A stretch of 64,000 nt of DNA from Halobium salinum (GCF_026586625.1 NZ_JAODIW010000010.1:248001-312000), one strand, 5' to 3'. Positions 27,373 to 37,224 are shown, counted from the first letter of the stretch. Made by a program: numbers and translations. The notes: a model not told the origin generated them from the letters alone.

Positions 27373-28053
27373 TCAGTACTCCCAGAGCCGGCGAATCCGG
27401 TCCTCGGCCTCCGGGTGCGCCCCCCGAAGCGCCTCGACGCTCGTCTCCCCCCCGACGTTCACCACGTGGACCTCGCCGCGCTTTCCGCCGTAGACGTCCT
27501 GGAAGTCGTAGACCGCGCCGACGACGTCCACGCCGTCGGGGACCGAGTCGTCCTCCAGCAGGGCTTCCACCTGCCGGTCGACGTTGTACTCGACGAGCCG
27601 ATTGACGGCGCCGGCCCGGTCCACGTCGTCGGGGAGCGCCTCGACGCCGTCGGCCAGGCGAGACTTCAGCAGGTCGATGCTGTACTCGATGCCCGGCGGC
27701 TCGGAGATGCCGTCGGTCAGCGCGTCGTAGGTCGCCGTGACGGCGCCACAGCCGGTGTGACCCAGCACGACGGCGAGTTCGGTCCCCGTGTGTTCGAGCG
27801 GGTAGAGTACGTCACCGGAGACGACCTCCCCCTGCTCGGTCCGCTGGACGACCCGGTTGCCGATGTTCGAGACGGTGAACAGGTGACCGGGCCGGTCGTT
27901 CTCCCAGACGTGGTCCTGGAGGACGCGGGAGTCCGAACAGCAGACGGTGACCGCGTCCGGGTGTTGGGCGTCCTGTACCTCGTCGAAGCGCGAGTCGAAC
28001 TCGCGGGCGTGTTCGGCGTTGTGTTCCAACAGGTCGAGGAACGTCCGGTGCAT
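27373..28053 (-). CDS. Beta-class carbonic anhydrase
   Basis: A 226-residue enzyme with the zinc site Cys-x-Asp-x-Arg (in VTVCCSDSR) and His-x-x-Cys (in VLGHTGCGAV). It interconverts CO2 and bicarbonate. An ATG nine codons further upstream is possible; the inner ATG (MHRTFLDLLEHNAEHA) is preferred because it fits the family start. Single gene. Confidence 0.93.
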   Translation of the reverse strand: MHRTFLDLLEHNAEHAREFDSRFDEVQDAQHPDAVTVCCSDSRVLQDHVWENDRPGHLFTVSNIGNRVVQRTEQGEVVSGDVLYPLEHTGTELAVVLGHTGCGAVTATYDALTDGISEPPGIEYSIDLLKSRLADGVEALPDDVDRAGAVNRLVEYNVDRQVEALLEDDSVPDGVDVVGAVYDFQDVYGGKRGEVHVVNVGGETSVEALRGAHPEAEDRIRRLWEY

Positions 28054-28151
28054 ACCCGTGACTCCGCGGGGGACGACCATATTGGTTGGTGGTCGGTGCG
28101 ACCCTCGCCGGTGTGCCAACCGGGCGACTCCCGCCGGGGCGCCGCGACGTT

Positions 28152-28745
28152 TCAGCGCTCGAAGACGAGTCCGTAGTGGTGCGGCGGCAGGTCGACGTCC
28201 TCGACGAGGTCGAAGTCGGCGGCGTCGAGGACGACGCGTTCGGTCGCTTCGGGCGTCATCCGCCTTTCGGGTGGCGGTCCCCGTGGTTCGCCCAGCACGG
28301 CCGTCTCCTCGCGCGGACGAGCGTGCCAGTTCACGACGACGAACTGCCCGCCGGGTCGGAGCGACTCGAAGCACTGCCGGAGGAGCGTGCCGGGGTCGTC
28401 GACGCCGTGGAGGGCGTTCGCGAACAGGACGCGGTCGACCGGTTCGGGCAGGAGGTCCGACAGCTCGCGCGCGTCGCCGCGGACCGGTTCGACGGTGTCG
28501 ATTCCCTGCGCCGACGCGAGATGAGCTAGCTCGTCGAGCAGGCGCTCGTCGAGGTCGACCGCGTACACCATCGCCGGGTCGGCGATTCGGGCGACGGGAA
28601 GCGCGAAGTAGCCGTTGCCGGAGCCGACCTCGGCGAGCGTCTCTTCGGGTGCGACGCCGAGTCGGCGGAGCGTCGCGCCAGGTGTCGGCCACAGCCGACC
28701 CCACCAGTCCCAGTCCGGCTGGCGGGTGTTCTCGAAGCGTTCCAC
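28152..28745 (-). CDS. Class I SAM-dependent methyltransferase
   Basis: A 197-residue methyltransferase starting at a GTG. Motif I is LAEVGSGNGYFALPVA, then the acidic end of strand 2 (VYAVDLDERLLDELA), and the post-motifs VDRVLFANALHGVDD and LRPGGQFVVVNWHA. The upstream extension is Pro/Arg-rich and would overlap the neighbouring gene, so the inner GTG is chosen. The substrate is unknown. Confidence 0.82.
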   Translation of the reverse strand: MERFENTRQPDWDWWGRLWPTPGATLRRLGVAPEETLAEVGSGNGYFALPVARIADPAMVYAVDLDERLLDELAHLASAQGIDTVEPVRGDARELSDLLPEPVDRVLFANALHGVDDPGTLLRQCFESLRPGGQFVVVNWHARPREETAVLGEPRGPPPERRMTPEATERVVLDAADFDLVEDVDLPPHHYGLVFER

Positions 28746-28762
28746 ACCGGGGCGTACCGCGT

Positions 28763-29008
28763 CTACCGGAAAGTCGGTTCCGGGTTCCGACGGCGGGGAG
28801 TCAGCCGTCGGCGCGGTGACCCCCGGCGGCGCCGCACCAGCCAGAGCAGAATCACGACGCCTTCGAGGCGCGCGAGCGCGTACAGCCACGGACGGACTTC
28901 CACGGTGTCGGGGTTCGAGACGGCCACCCGAAGCCAGAACTCCACGACGCGCTTCGGCGCGAACAGCTCCGCGAGGGCGAGGAGAGCGAGGGCGAGTCCG
29001 AGGACCAT
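28763..29008 (-). CDS. Small two-helix membrane protein
   Basis: An 81-residue protein with an N-terminal membrane helix (LGLALALLALAELF), a second helix near residues 42-58 (YALARLEGVVILLWLV) and an Arg-rich cytoplasmic tail. It ends 17 bp before the methyltransferase start and is probably in the same operon. Role unknown. Confidence 0.6.
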   Translation of the reverse strand: MVLGLALALLALAELFAPKRVVEFWLRVAVSNPDTVEVRPWLYALARLEGVVILLWLVRRRRGSPRRRLTPRRRNPEPTFR

Positions 29009-29099
29009 GAGAAGACTACGCGCCCGGCCGAGAAGTATCTCTCAGTCGCTCCGCTGGGGGGACCGGTACGCTTGACACCGCCGCCCGCGTGGCTCCCGC

Positions 29100-30239
29100 A
29101 TGGACATCCCCCCGTTCGAACTCGAACGCTGGTTCGACGAGTACGAACCCGACGCCGACCTGATGCTCGCGGAGAGCGGGGTCCGGAGCCTCGACGCCGA
29201 CCGCTTCGACCTCGACGTCGGCGAGATGGGCTACGTCATCCCGACCGACGGCGACCCGACGTTCAGAGCCGACATCGCCGACAGACACGGTCGCGACGCC
29301 GAGGAGGTCGTCCTCACCTGCGGCACCCAGGAGGCTGACTTCCTCGGCTTCCTCTCGCTCGTGGACGAGGGCGACCACGCCGTCGTCGTCGCGCCGACGT
29401 ACCAGTCCCTGGAGAGCGTCCCCGCCTCGGTCGGCTCGGTGACCACCGTGGAGACCGAACCGCCCGAGTGGGACCTCGACGTCGACGCCGTCGCCGACGC
29501 GATGCGCCCGGAGACGCGCCTCGTCGTGCTCACGAACCCGAGCAACCCGACCGGGCGCTACTACGGTCCGGAGACGATGCGGGCGCTGTACGACCTCGTC
29601 GCGGACCACGACGCCGACGGCCGTCGGGGAGGCTCCGGGCCGGGAGCCGGTACGAGTGTCGGCGGCGGACACGGCACCTACCTCTTCGTCGACGAGGTGT
29701 ACCGGATGCTCGCTCCCGACCCCCACGAGCCGGCGGCGGCGCTCGGTCCGCACGCTATCTCGGCGGCCGGCGTCTCGAAGTCGTACGGGCTCGCCGGTGC
29801 CCGACTCGGTTGGCTCGTCGCCGAGCCCGCGGTCGCGGACGCGGTCCGGCGCTGGAAGGATTACACCACCATCTCGCCGCCGAAACTCGGCCAGCACGTC
29901 GCGAAGCAGGCGATGGGCGCACAGGAGGCCGAGATTCTCGACGCGAACCGCGCGCACGCGGCGGGGAACCGCGAACGCGTCGCGGCGTTCCTCGAGGAGT
30001 ACGGGATGGAGTGGTACGAGCCGACCGGCGTCAACGGCTTTCCGACGCTCCCCGAGGGGTTCGACAGCGGGAAGGAGTTCTGTCGGTCGCTGGTCGAGGC
30101 CGAGAGCGTCGTCCTCGCCCCCGGGGAGCTGTTCGGCCACCCCGACCGATTCCGTATCGGCTTCGGCCTGCACACCCACGAACTGGAGGAGGGGCTGGCG
30201 CGGGTCGGTCGACACGTCGAGTCGGTCCGGTCGAACTGA
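29100..30239 (+). CDS. PLP-dependent aminotransferase (fold type I)
   Basis: A 379-residue class I/II aminotransferase. Visible are the NPSNPTGRYY loop, VDEVYR with the cofactor Asp, and SKSYGLAGARLGWL with the PLP lysine at about K227. The C-terminal FRIGFG contains the arginine that binds the substrate carboxylate. The substrate amino acid cannot be read from sequence. An insertion rich in glycine at about residues 178-197 is unusual. Confidence 0.92.
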   Translation: MDIPPFELERWFDEYEPDADLMLAESGVRSLDADRFDLDVGEMGYVIPTDGDPTFRADIADRHGRDAEEVVLTCGTQEADFLGFLSLVDEGDHAVVVAPTYQSLESVPASVGSVTTVETEPPEWDLDVDAVADAMRPETRLVVLTNPSNPTGRYYGPETMRALYDLVADHDADGRRGGSGPGAGTSVGGGHGTYLFVDEVYRMLAPDPHEPAAALGPHAISAAGVSKSYGLAGARLGWLVAEPAVADAVRRWKDYTTISPPKLGQHVAKQAMGAQEAEILDANRAHAAGNRERVAAFLEEYGMEWYEPTGVNGFPTLPEGFDSGKEFCRSLVEAESVVLAPGELFGHPDRFRIGFGLHTHELEEGLARVGRHVESVRSN

Positions 30240-30319
30240 ACACCGCTTCACCGAGCCGGTCGGACGGAACTTCCCGTCACGCGAGTAACGCTTTTCCCCG
30301 GCCACCGTCAACGCATCAC

Positions 30320-31216
30320 ATGGAACGGGGGGAGCCGGCCGGACCGGTGCTCGTGGCGGTCGAAGAGCCGGCGCACGTCCAACAGCTGGTCCGGACCGCC
30401 GGCGACCTCGCACGCCTCGCCGGGAAGACGGTGCGGCTCGTGACGGTCGTGGTGAAGTCGTACGACTCGCCGTTCGGGGTGTTCGACGACGAGACCATCG
30501 TCAGACAGTTCTCGGGTGACGACCGCGAGCTCCTCGCGCGAGCGGAGGCGCCGCCGGGCGTCACCGTCGAGCGCGACCTCATCGTCGCGCGGTCGGTCGC
30601 GAGGGGGCTCCTCGCGGCGGTCGACGAGACCGACCCCGCCGCGCTGGTGGTGGGGTGGGAAGGGCGTCCGCGGCGGAGCGACGCGGTCCTCGGCTCGACC
30701 GTCGACCGGCTCGTCGAGCGCGCCGCCTGTGACCTCTACGTCGAGCGCGTCGGCGCCGAGGCGAACGGGGTCGACGCCGTCCTCCTGCCGGTCGCCGGCG
30801 GTCCGCACGTCGCGGCGGCCGCCGCGGTCGTCAAGGCCATCGCCGCCCGGAACGAGGCCCGCGTGGTGCTCCTGTCGGTCGCGACGCCGGGGCCGGACGC
30901 CGGCGACGCGCGCGAGGTGGCAGGTCGGTACGTCGAGGAGGCCGCGGCGGCGCTCGACCGTGCGCCCGGGCCCGCGGTGCCGGTCGAACGGGTCGTCCGC
31001 GTCGACGACGACGTCGTCGGGACCATCGTCGACGTCGCCTACGACGGCGACGTCATCGTGCTCGGCGCGACCCGGCAGGGGCGACTCCGACGGCGGCTCG
31101 TCGGGTCGGTTCCGCGCCGGCTGGTCGGAGAGACCGACAGGACCGTCATCCTCGCACGGGACGGGGACGTGGTCGGGGGACCGCTCGGACGGGTCGGGGA
31201 GCTGCTCAGACGATGA
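30320..31216 (+). CDS. Tandem universal stress protein
   Basis: A 298-residue protein made of two UspA-like domains. The first half opens VLVAVEEPAHVQQLV; the second has VIVLGATRQGRLRRRLVGSV, the ATP-binding G-x2-G-x9-G(S) pattern. The stop overlaps the start of the phosphate-transporter-like gene by 4 bp, so it is probably a regulatory partner of that transporter. Confidence 0.85.
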   Translation: MERGEPAGPVLVAVEEPAHVQQLVRTAGDLARLAGKTVRLVTVVVKSYDSPFGVFDDETIVRQFSGDDRELLARAEAPPGVTVERDLIVARSVARGLLAAVDETDPAALVVGWEGRPRRSDAVLGSTVDRLVERAACDLYVERVGAEANGVDAVLLPVAGGPHVAAAAAVVKAIAARNEARVVLLSVATPGPDAGDAREVAGRYVEEAAAALDRAPGPAVPVERVVRVDDDVVGTIVDVAYDGDVIVLGATRQGRLRRRLVGSVPRRLVGETDRTVILARDGDVVGGPLGRVGELLRR

Positions 31217-32457
31217 ACGGTCCCGGGAGCCTCGGGGTCGCGCTCGTCTCCGCGCTCGGGCTCGGCTTCTGGGCGTTGGTCGCCATCGCGACCCTGACCG
31301 GGCTGGCGACGGCGTGGGCGCTCGGCGCGAACAGCAACTCCCCACCCTTCGCCCCCGCCATCGGCGCGAACGCCATCTCCACGATGCGGGCCGCGTTTCT
31401 CATCGGTATTCTCGCGGCGCTGGGGGCGCTCACGCAGGGCGGGAGCATCTCCGAGACGGTCGGCTCGGGGCTGATAAACGGCGTCGCCATCGGCTCGCTC
31501 GCGGCGACCGCCGGCCTGCTGACCGCGACGCTGTTCATGGGGTTCGGCGTCTACTCGGGCTACCCGGTGCCGGCGGCGTTCGCGACGACCGGCGCGATGG
31601 TCGGCGTCGGACTCTCCCTCGGCGGGACGCCGGCGTTCGACACCTACCGGCGTATCGCGACGTTCTGGCTGCTGGTCCCGCCGGTCTCGGGCGGGCTGGC
31701 CTACCTGACGGCGACGCTACTCCGGCGCGACGACGTCCCGGAGACGGTCGGCATCCCGCTGCTCGCCGGGCTCGTCGGCGGCATCGTCGCGAACGTCGAA
31801 CTGAGCATCGTCCCCGCGGCGCCGGGGGAGACGGCGAGCTCCCTCGCCGCGTTCGGGAGCCGGCTCCTCGGCTCCCCGACCGTCGGCGGCGTCGACTCCG
31901 CGGCGGTGGCGCTCACGCTCCTCGCCGCGGCGGCGAGTTTCCGGTTCATCCGCCGACGGACGCAGGCCTCGGTCGACCGGGGGGTCAGGACCTTTCTCGT
32001 CGCTCTCGGGAGCGTCGTCGCCTTCTCGAGCGGCGGGAGTCAGGTCGGGTTGGCGACGGGGCCCCTCGAGAACCTCTACGGGACGGAGCTGGGGCTTCCG
32101 GGAATCGCGCTGCTCGCAATCGGAGCGGTCGGCATCCTCGGCGGCGCCTGGATGGGCTCGCCACGACTCCTGCAGGCGACCTCCCGGGAGTACGCCCAAC
32201 TGGGAATCAGGCGCTCCATCGCCGCGCTCGTCCCCGGGTTCGTCATCGCGCAGTCGGCCATCGCGCTCGGCATCCCCATCTCGTTCAACAACATCATCAT
32301 CTCCGGCGTCATCGGCGGAGGGTTGGCGGGCGGGTCGGCCGGCGTCTCGCGGCGAAAAATCGGCGTGACGCTCCTCTTCTGGGTGTTGACGCTCGTCGCC
32401 TCCGTCGGCGTCGGGTTCGGGCTCTACCGACTGTTCGCGGCGGTTCTCGGGGGGTGA
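31213..32457 (+). CDS. PiT family inorganic phosphate transporter
   Basis: A 414-residue protein with about ten membrane helices. The two inverted PiT signatures are visible: GANSNSPPFAPAIGANAIST near the N-terminus and PISFNNIIISGVIGGG near the C-terminus. The family carries phosphate with a cation. The gene is coupled to the tandem UspA gene upstream. Confidence 0.88.
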   Translation: MNGPGSLGVALVSALGLGFWALVAIATLTGLATAWALGANSNSPPFAPAIGANAISTMRAAFLIGILAALGALTQGGSISETVGSGLINGVAIGSLAATAGLLTATLFMGFGVYSGYPVPAAFATTGAMVGVGLSLGGTPAFDTYRRIATFWLLVPPVSGGLAYLTATLLRRDDVPETVGIPLLAGLVGGIVANVELSIVPAAPGETASSLAAFGSRLLGSPTVGGVDSAAVALTLLAAAASFRFIRRRTQASVDRGVRTFLVALGSVVAFSSGGSQVGLATGPLENLYGTELGLPGIALLAIGAVGILGGAWMGSPRLLQATSREYAQLGIRRSIAALVPGFVIAQSAIALGIPISFNNIIISGVIGGGLAGGSAGVSRRKIGVTLLFWVLTLVASVGVGFGLYRLFAAVLGG

Positions 32458-32492
32458 AGGGGTCGGCGGCGGCGAGGCGCCGGTGACGGGTC

Positions 32493-32924
32493 TCACCGAA
32501 CGACCGTCACCGTCGCCGGCGCCGCGCCGACGACCGCGGTCGCGACCGTCCCGAGCAGGCGTCGCGCGATGTCACCGCGCTCGCCGCCGTGGCCGCCCAT
32601 CACGACCTGGTCCACGTCGTGTGCGTCGACGTACGCGAGGACGGTCTCCGCGGGGTCGCCCGACTCGACCGCCGGCTCCACCGTCCGGTCGGCGGCCTCG
32701 GCGCGGCGCTCGGCGTCCGCGACCAGCCGTTCTGCGCGGGCGCGTGCGTCGGCCCGTCGCCCCTCGTCGACGCCGAGGACGCCCCCTTCGCTCATCGACG
32801 CGTCGACGGGGGTGACGACGTTGAGGACGGTGGTCCGACAGTCGAACGTCTCGAGCGCGTAGTCGAGTGCCGCCTCGGCCAGCGGCGACCCGTCGAGCGC
32901 GACTAGGACGTGCGAAGGAGCCAT
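32493..32924 (-). CDS. Universal stress protein, single domain
   Basis: A 143-residue UspA protein starting MAPSHVLVALDGSPLAEAAL. The ATP-binding loop near the C-terminus is VMGGHGGERGDIARRLLGTV. It converges on the phosphate-transporter gene. Role in stress physiology is only by family. Confidence 0.88.
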   Translation of the reverse strand: MAPSHVLVALDGSPLAEAALDYALETFDCRTTVLNVVTPVDASMSEGGVLGVDEGRRADARARAERLVADAERRAEAADRTVEPAVESGDPAETVLAYVDAHDVDQVVMGGHGGERGDIARRLLGTVATAVVGAAPATVTVVR

Positions 32925-32996
32925 GTCGCTACTCGGTGAGCGAGGCACAAGAAGGTCCCGCGGGGGTGTGGCGGGACGTGGGTACAGCGGGTTGCG

Positions 32997-33398
32997 CTAC
33001 GGGCTCGGCGTCTGGACCGTCGAGATGTACGCCGTCAGGTCGGTGGTCGTTATCATGCCGATGACGCCGTCCTCGTCGTCGACGACCGGCATGTGGTGGA
33101 ACCCGTTCCCGACCATCGCGTCGGCGACCTCGCGGATGTCGGTCTGGGCGGTCGTCGTGACCACGTCCGTCGTCATGTACTCGGAGACGGGCGTCTGGTC
33201 CTTCGGCTTGCGCTCCGACACGATGCGGACGAAGTCCGTGTTGGTGAGAATCCCCTGGAGTCGCCCGTCGTCGTCGACGACCACGAGCGAGCCGATGCCG
33301 TGTTCGAGCATGGTCGTCGCGGCGTGTTCGACCAGCGTGTCCGGCGTGACGGTGACGAGGTCGGAGGACATGAGTCGCGCGACGAAGATGTCGTCCAT
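32997..33398 (-). CDS. CBS-domain pair protein
   Basis: A 133-residue protein made of two CBS domains: LMSSDLVTVTPDTLVEHAAT with VVVDDDGRLQGILTNTDFVR, and YMTTDVVTTTAQTDIREVAD with VVDDEDGVIGMITTTDL. Such pairs bind adenine nucleotides and regulate partner proteins. No partner is fused or clearly adjacent. Confidence 0.92.
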   Translation of the reverse strand: MDDIFVARLMSSDLVTVTPDTLVEHAATTMLEHGIGSLVVVDDDGRLQGILTNTDFVRIVSERKPKDQTPVSEYMTTDVVTTTAQTDIREVADAMVGNGFHHMPVVDDEDGVIGMITTTDLTAYISTVQTPSP

Positions 33399-33490
33399 GG
33401 GTGGCGTTTCCAGCGGGCGGGGGTTAAGGGTGCGGGTCGCGTCCGGCGTCGTCCGAGGTGTTCTCGAGACTCGGTTGTGATTAGTCCGGC

Positions 33491-34294
33491 TCAGTTCCCG
33501 TAGTCCGCCGCCAAGTCGTCGAGGGCCTCGTGGCGTTCGGTCGTGTGCGGCGCCGTCAGGGGGGAGACGCTCACCTTCCCGTCGACGAGGGCGCGGCAGT
33601 CGGTCCCCTCGGGGTCCGGAAAGTCGCCACTCTTCATCCGGCCCCAGAGGCCGTCCGTGAGGTGGACGCGGGAGTCCTCGTGTCGGGCCCGCATCTCGTG
33701 AAAGCTCGACGGGCGGGTGACGACCATCTCGGCCGGCTCGGCGGCGGCGTTCTCCGGCATCGGGGCGTTCACGTTCAGGTAGTCGGCCTCCTCGAAGACG
33801 CCGGCGCCGAGCGCCTCGCGGGCGAGGTACGCCCCGGCATGGGTCGCGACCCGAAAGTCCGTCGGGTCGCTCGCCAACTCGGTCCAGTTCGCCTCGTCGC
33901 CGCCGGTGACGAACATCGAGACGGCGATGGCGGGCACGCCGAAGAACGCCGACTCGACGGCGGCGCTGACGGTGCCCGAGCGGCCGAGCACGTAGGCGGA
34001 GATGTTCGCGCCCTTGTTGCAGCCGGCGACGACGAGGTCGGCGTCGGGACAGAGCGCGTCGAGGCCGGCGACGACGCAGTCGCCGGGCGTCCCGTGGACG
34101 GCGTAGCCGAGGGGGTGCTCCACCACGTCGGCCTCGCGGGAGAGCTTCCGCCCGACGGCGCTCTGGTCGTCGGCGGGTGCGACGGCGGTCACCTCGGCGA
34201 ACGAGTCGAGCGCGTCGTACAACGCGCGGAACCCGACGGCGTCGATTCCGTCGTCGTTCGTGAGCAGGATGCGGGGCGTACCCGTGGTACCCAT
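33491..34294 (-). CDS. surE: 5'/3'-nucleotidase SurE
   Basis: A 267-residue SurE phosphatase. The N-terminal ILLTNDDGIDAVG holds the metal-binding Asp pair, and VVAPADDQSAVGRK and VVAGCNKGANIS are further family signatures. The family dephosphorylates nucleoside monophosphates and helps in stress survival. Single gene. Confidence 0.94.
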   Translation of the reverse strand: MGTTGTPRILLTNDDGIDAVGFRALYDALDSFAEVTAVAPADDQSAVGRKLSREADVVEHPLGYAVHGTPGDCVVAGLDALCPDADLVVAGCNKGANISAYVLGRSGTVSAAVESAFFGVPAIAVSMFVTGGDEANWTELASDPTDFRVATHAGAYLAREALGAGVFEEADYLNVNAPMPENAAAEPAEMVVTRPSSFHEMRARHEDSRVHLTDGLWGRMKSGDFPDPEGTDCRALVDGKVSVSPLTAPHTTERHEALDDLAADYGN

Positions 34295-34419
34295 GTCTCA
34301 CCCTTCGACGGGGGCGCGAAAAGCACACCGGGTCGACGACGGGGTTCGTTTCGCGAGAACCCCCACACCCCCGACGACCCGCCGACAGCTGATTGCCGAC
34401 CGGGCGCCTACGCTCTACC

Positions 34420-35037
34420 ATGCACGCGAGAGACCCGACGCGCCGGGAGTTTCTCAGAGCGGGGACCGCCGTCGGTGTGAGCGTCGGGGTGGGCGTCGCA
34501 TCGGGCGCCACCGCACCCGTCGTCGCACAGGAGGCAACCGAACACCTGGTCGAGATGACCGACGGACTGGTGTTCGACCCCGACTCGCTGACGGTCGCCC
34601 CCGGCGACACCGTCGTTTGGCGGACGGTCGGGAGCGTCGGTCACAGCGTCACCGCCTACGCGGACGGCATTCCCGAGGACGCCGAGTACTTCGCGAGCGG
34701 CGGCTTCGAGACCGAGAGCGCGGCACGGCGGGGGTACCCGCGAGGGGACGTCGGCACCGACGAGGAGTTCGGCCACACGTTCGGGGTGGAAGGGGAGTAC
34801 GAGTACTTCTGCATCCCCCACGAGAGCGTCGGGATGGTCGGGACGGTCACCGTCCAGGCGGGCGGTGCGGCTCCCGAACCGGCCGTCGAACTCCCGTCGG
34901 TCCCGGACGCGGCGAAGTCACTCGCCCTCGCGGCCGGGACGGCGATGGTCTCGGTCGTCGCGATGGCCTACGTGCTCCTGAAGTACGGCGGCGACTACGG
35001 CGGCGAGGACGACGAGGGGCGGCGTCCGGTTCGCTGA
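34420..35037 (+). CDS. Tat-exported halocyanin-like copper protein
   Basis: A 205-residue cupredoxin. The twin-arginine signal is TRREFLRAGTAVGVSVG. The plastocyanin-like domain has the first copper histidine in GHSVTAY and the Cys-His-Met set in YFCIPHESVGMVG. A C-terminal membrane helix (LALAAGTAMVSVVAMAYVLL) anchors it at the cell surface. It likely carries electrons. Confidence 0.9.
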   Translation: MHARDPTRREFLRAGTAVGVSVGVGVASGATAPVVAQEATEHLVEMTDGLVFDPDSLTVAPGDTVVWRTVGSVGHSVTAYADGIPEDAEYFASGGFETESAARRGYPRGDVGTDEEFGHTFGVEGEYEYFCIPHESVGMVGTVTVQAGGAAPEPAVELPSVPDAAKSLALAAGTAMVSVVAMAYVLLKYGGDYGGEDDEGRRPVR

Positions 35038-35162
35038 CCGGTCCTCGGGGTCGTCGGGACCCGCGGGGCCCTCCGCGCCCTCGAGGCTTCCGGGGCCGGT
35101 GGTCCGTCCGGTTCCCCCGCCCAAGCGGAACGCACACAAGGGAGCGACCCGTTCGCCCGCCC

Positions 35163-35549
35163 ATGGGACTCGGAGGAACGGCGAAGAAGATCCAGAAAGT
35201 CGCGGAGATGGCAGAGGACGTCTACCAGCGGTTGAACGAGATGCGAGAGGAGCTCCGGCGGACGAAGGAGACCGTCGAGATGACGAAGGACCGCGTCGAC
35301 TCGCTGGAGTCGGAGGTCGTCGAACAGCGGGCGCTCGTCGCCGCCATCGCCGAGGAGCAGGGTCTCGACGTGGACTCGATTCGGGCGACCGCTCACGTCG
35401 ACGAGGCGGAGCGCTCGGGGGACGACGCGTCGTCGACCGACGCAGGCGGCGCCTCCACGGACGCCGATGCGGACACCGAATCGGAGACGCCGGCCGAGGA
35501 GACGACGCGCGGGGCGAACCCCTCCGAGGCGCCGACCGACGGCGACTGA
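35163..35549 (+). CDS. Coiled-coil protein (DUF5798-like)
   Basis: A 128-residue protein. Residues 1-65 are a predicted coiled coil (VAEMAEDVYQRLNEMREELR), followed by a disordered tail of Asp, Ser, Thr, Glu and Ala. It fits a conserved haloarchaeal family of unknown role. Confidence 0.7.
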   Translation: MGLGGTAKKIQKVAEMAEDVYQRLNEMREELRRTKETVEMTKDRVDSLESEVVEQRALVAAIAEEQGLDVDSIRATAHVDEAERSGDDASSTDAGGASTDADADTESETPAEETTRGANPSEAPTDGD

Positions 35550-35751
35550 GTCGGATTCGACGGCGGAGTTGCGGATAAACGCCTCGTTTAAGCCCGTGCC
35601 GGCGGGTTTCGCCTCTCACGGGGGCTGTCTCGAGGTCGGCGAGGAAGACCGATTCTCTCGGTTGCGGACCCGTCTGTGTCTCCGAGAAGAGTTCAGCCTG
35701 CCGGAACAGTACCACTAACTAACTTGATAGAAGTATTGATATTCTCTTAAG

Positions 35752-37224
35752 ATGATAGATTTGGGAGGGGACGCGAAACCCTGTGGTCGTTGTGGCGGTA
35801 CGTCGCGGCGGCGGCGTCTCGCGTACGAGCACGAACCGTGTGGCCGAATCGACCTCACGACCGACGACTGCGGGGCCGTCTCGTGTCCTCGGTGTGCGGT
35901 CGGGAGCGAGGACCGGACGCACCCCGAGTTCGCTCACGTCGGGACCGTCGACGAGTGCCGGAACTGCGGCTACCGCGAGCACGCGACGGACGCTACCCCT
36001 GCCGAGCCCGAAGGGTCGGACCGGGCGGTGGCGCGCCCGTCGCTCTCGGCGCTCGTCGCCGGGGGCGCCGGTGCGGCTCGACGGACGGCGACCGTCGCGC
36101 TGGTGGTGCTTCTGGTGACCACGGCGGTCGGCGCCGGCGTGCCGACCGGGCTGGTCGGCGGGGTCTCGTTCGACGGGAACGAGGGTCAGCCGGCGACGAC
36201 GCAGCCGACCGAGTGGCGCGAGTACCGGACCATCGTCGTGTTCCGGAACGACGACCCACAGCCGGCGTACCACTTCGAGACGCTCCTGGCGGTCGACCGG
36301 GTGTTCGTTGAGGAGAACGTCCCCCTCACGACGGGGGTCGTCGGCGCCCCCCACGGGGAGGAACTCGAACCCGACAGCCGGTTCTGTCGCTACCTGCGCG
36401 CCAACGAGCGGCGACATCCGGAGCTCGTCGAGTACGCGCTCCACGGTTACAGCCACCGCACGGAGACGGCGTTCGCGTCCGGGAGCGAGTTCGGCGGGTT
36501 GCCGGCCGCCGAACAGCAGCGGCGCGTCGAGCGGGGCACCGAAGCGGTGACCGACTGTGTCGGCCAGCGACCGCGTACGTTCGTTCCCCCGCTGAACTCC
36601 TACGACCGGAACACGACCGCGGCGCTCTCCGCGGCCGGCTACCGGACCGTCTCCGGCGGCGGCTGGTTCACGAAAGCGTACTACAATCGGTCGGGAACGT
36701 TCGAATCGGGCGGGCTCCGTCACACACCCTCCGTGAGCGGGTTCGTCGCGAACTGGAGCACCGGCGAGTTCCACGACCGTGAACGGCTCTACGGCGACTT
36801 CGACCGGTCGTATCGGAACGGGTCGATACACGTCCAGATGCTCCACTACCAGTACTTCGCGACGGCCGACCGGCGGCAGCTGCTCCGTGAGTATCTCCGC
36901 CACGCGAAGTCGAAGCCCGGCGTCCGATTCATGACGCTCGGCGAGCTCTCGACCGGACTCGACGAGGGGACGGTCGTCCGCACCGACGACGGCTGGCGGG
37001 TGCTCGAGTCGACCGACCCGACCGACAGGAGCGACTCGACCGACCCGACCGACAGGAGCGACTCGACCGACCCGACCGACAGGAGCGATAGGAGCGACCG
37101 AGCCGGGTCGGCGCTCGGTACGGCCGGCGGCGAGGGTGTCGGGGCGGACGGGCCGGCGCCGTCTGTCGGCTCCCCCGCCGCGAGTCGCCCCGTCCGGCTC
37201 CCGGTCACGGGAGGGCGACGATGA
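35752..37224 (+). CDS. Membrane-anchored polysaccharide deacetylase
   Basis: A 490-residue protein. The N-terminus holds Cys pairs resembling zinc ribbons (CGRCG, CPRC, CRNCG), then a membrane helix near 105-125. A NodB-type deacetylase domain follows, with FRNDDP near residue 164 and HGYSHRTE near 230, the metal-binding Asp and His motifs. The C-terminal tail carries short SDSTDPTDR repeats. It overlaps the glycosyltransferase start by 4 bp. It probably deacetylates an amino-sugar polymer. Confidence 0.82.
   Translation: MIDLGGDAKPCGRCGGTSRRRRLAYEHEPCGRIDLTTDDCGAVSCPRCAVGSEDRTHPEFAHVGTVDECRNCGYREHATDATPAEPEGSDRAVARPSLSALVAGGAGAARRTATVALVVLLVTTAVGAGVPTGLVGGVSFDGNEGQPATTQPTEWREYRTIVVFRNDDPQPAYHFETLLAVDRVFVEENVPLTTGVVGAPHGEELEPDSRFCRYLRANERRHPELVEYALHGYSHRTETAFASGSEFGGLPAAEQQRRVERGTEAVTDCVGQRPRTFVPPLNSYDRNTTAALSAAGYRTVSGGGWFTKAYYNRSGTFESGGLRHTPSVSGFVANWSTGEFHDRERLYGDFDRSYRNGSIHVQMLHYQYFATADRRQLLREYLRHAKSKPGVRFMTLGELSTGLDEGTVVRTDDGWRVLESTDPTDRSDSTDPTDRSDSTDPTDRSDRSDRAGSALGTAGGEGVGADGPAPSVGSPAASRPVRLPVTGGRR
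37012..37090 (+). repeat. Three tandem 27-bp coding repeats
   Basis: About three near-identical 27-bp units encode STDPTDRSD in the tail of the deacetylase. The near identity of DNA suggests recent slippage. Confidence 0.9.
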
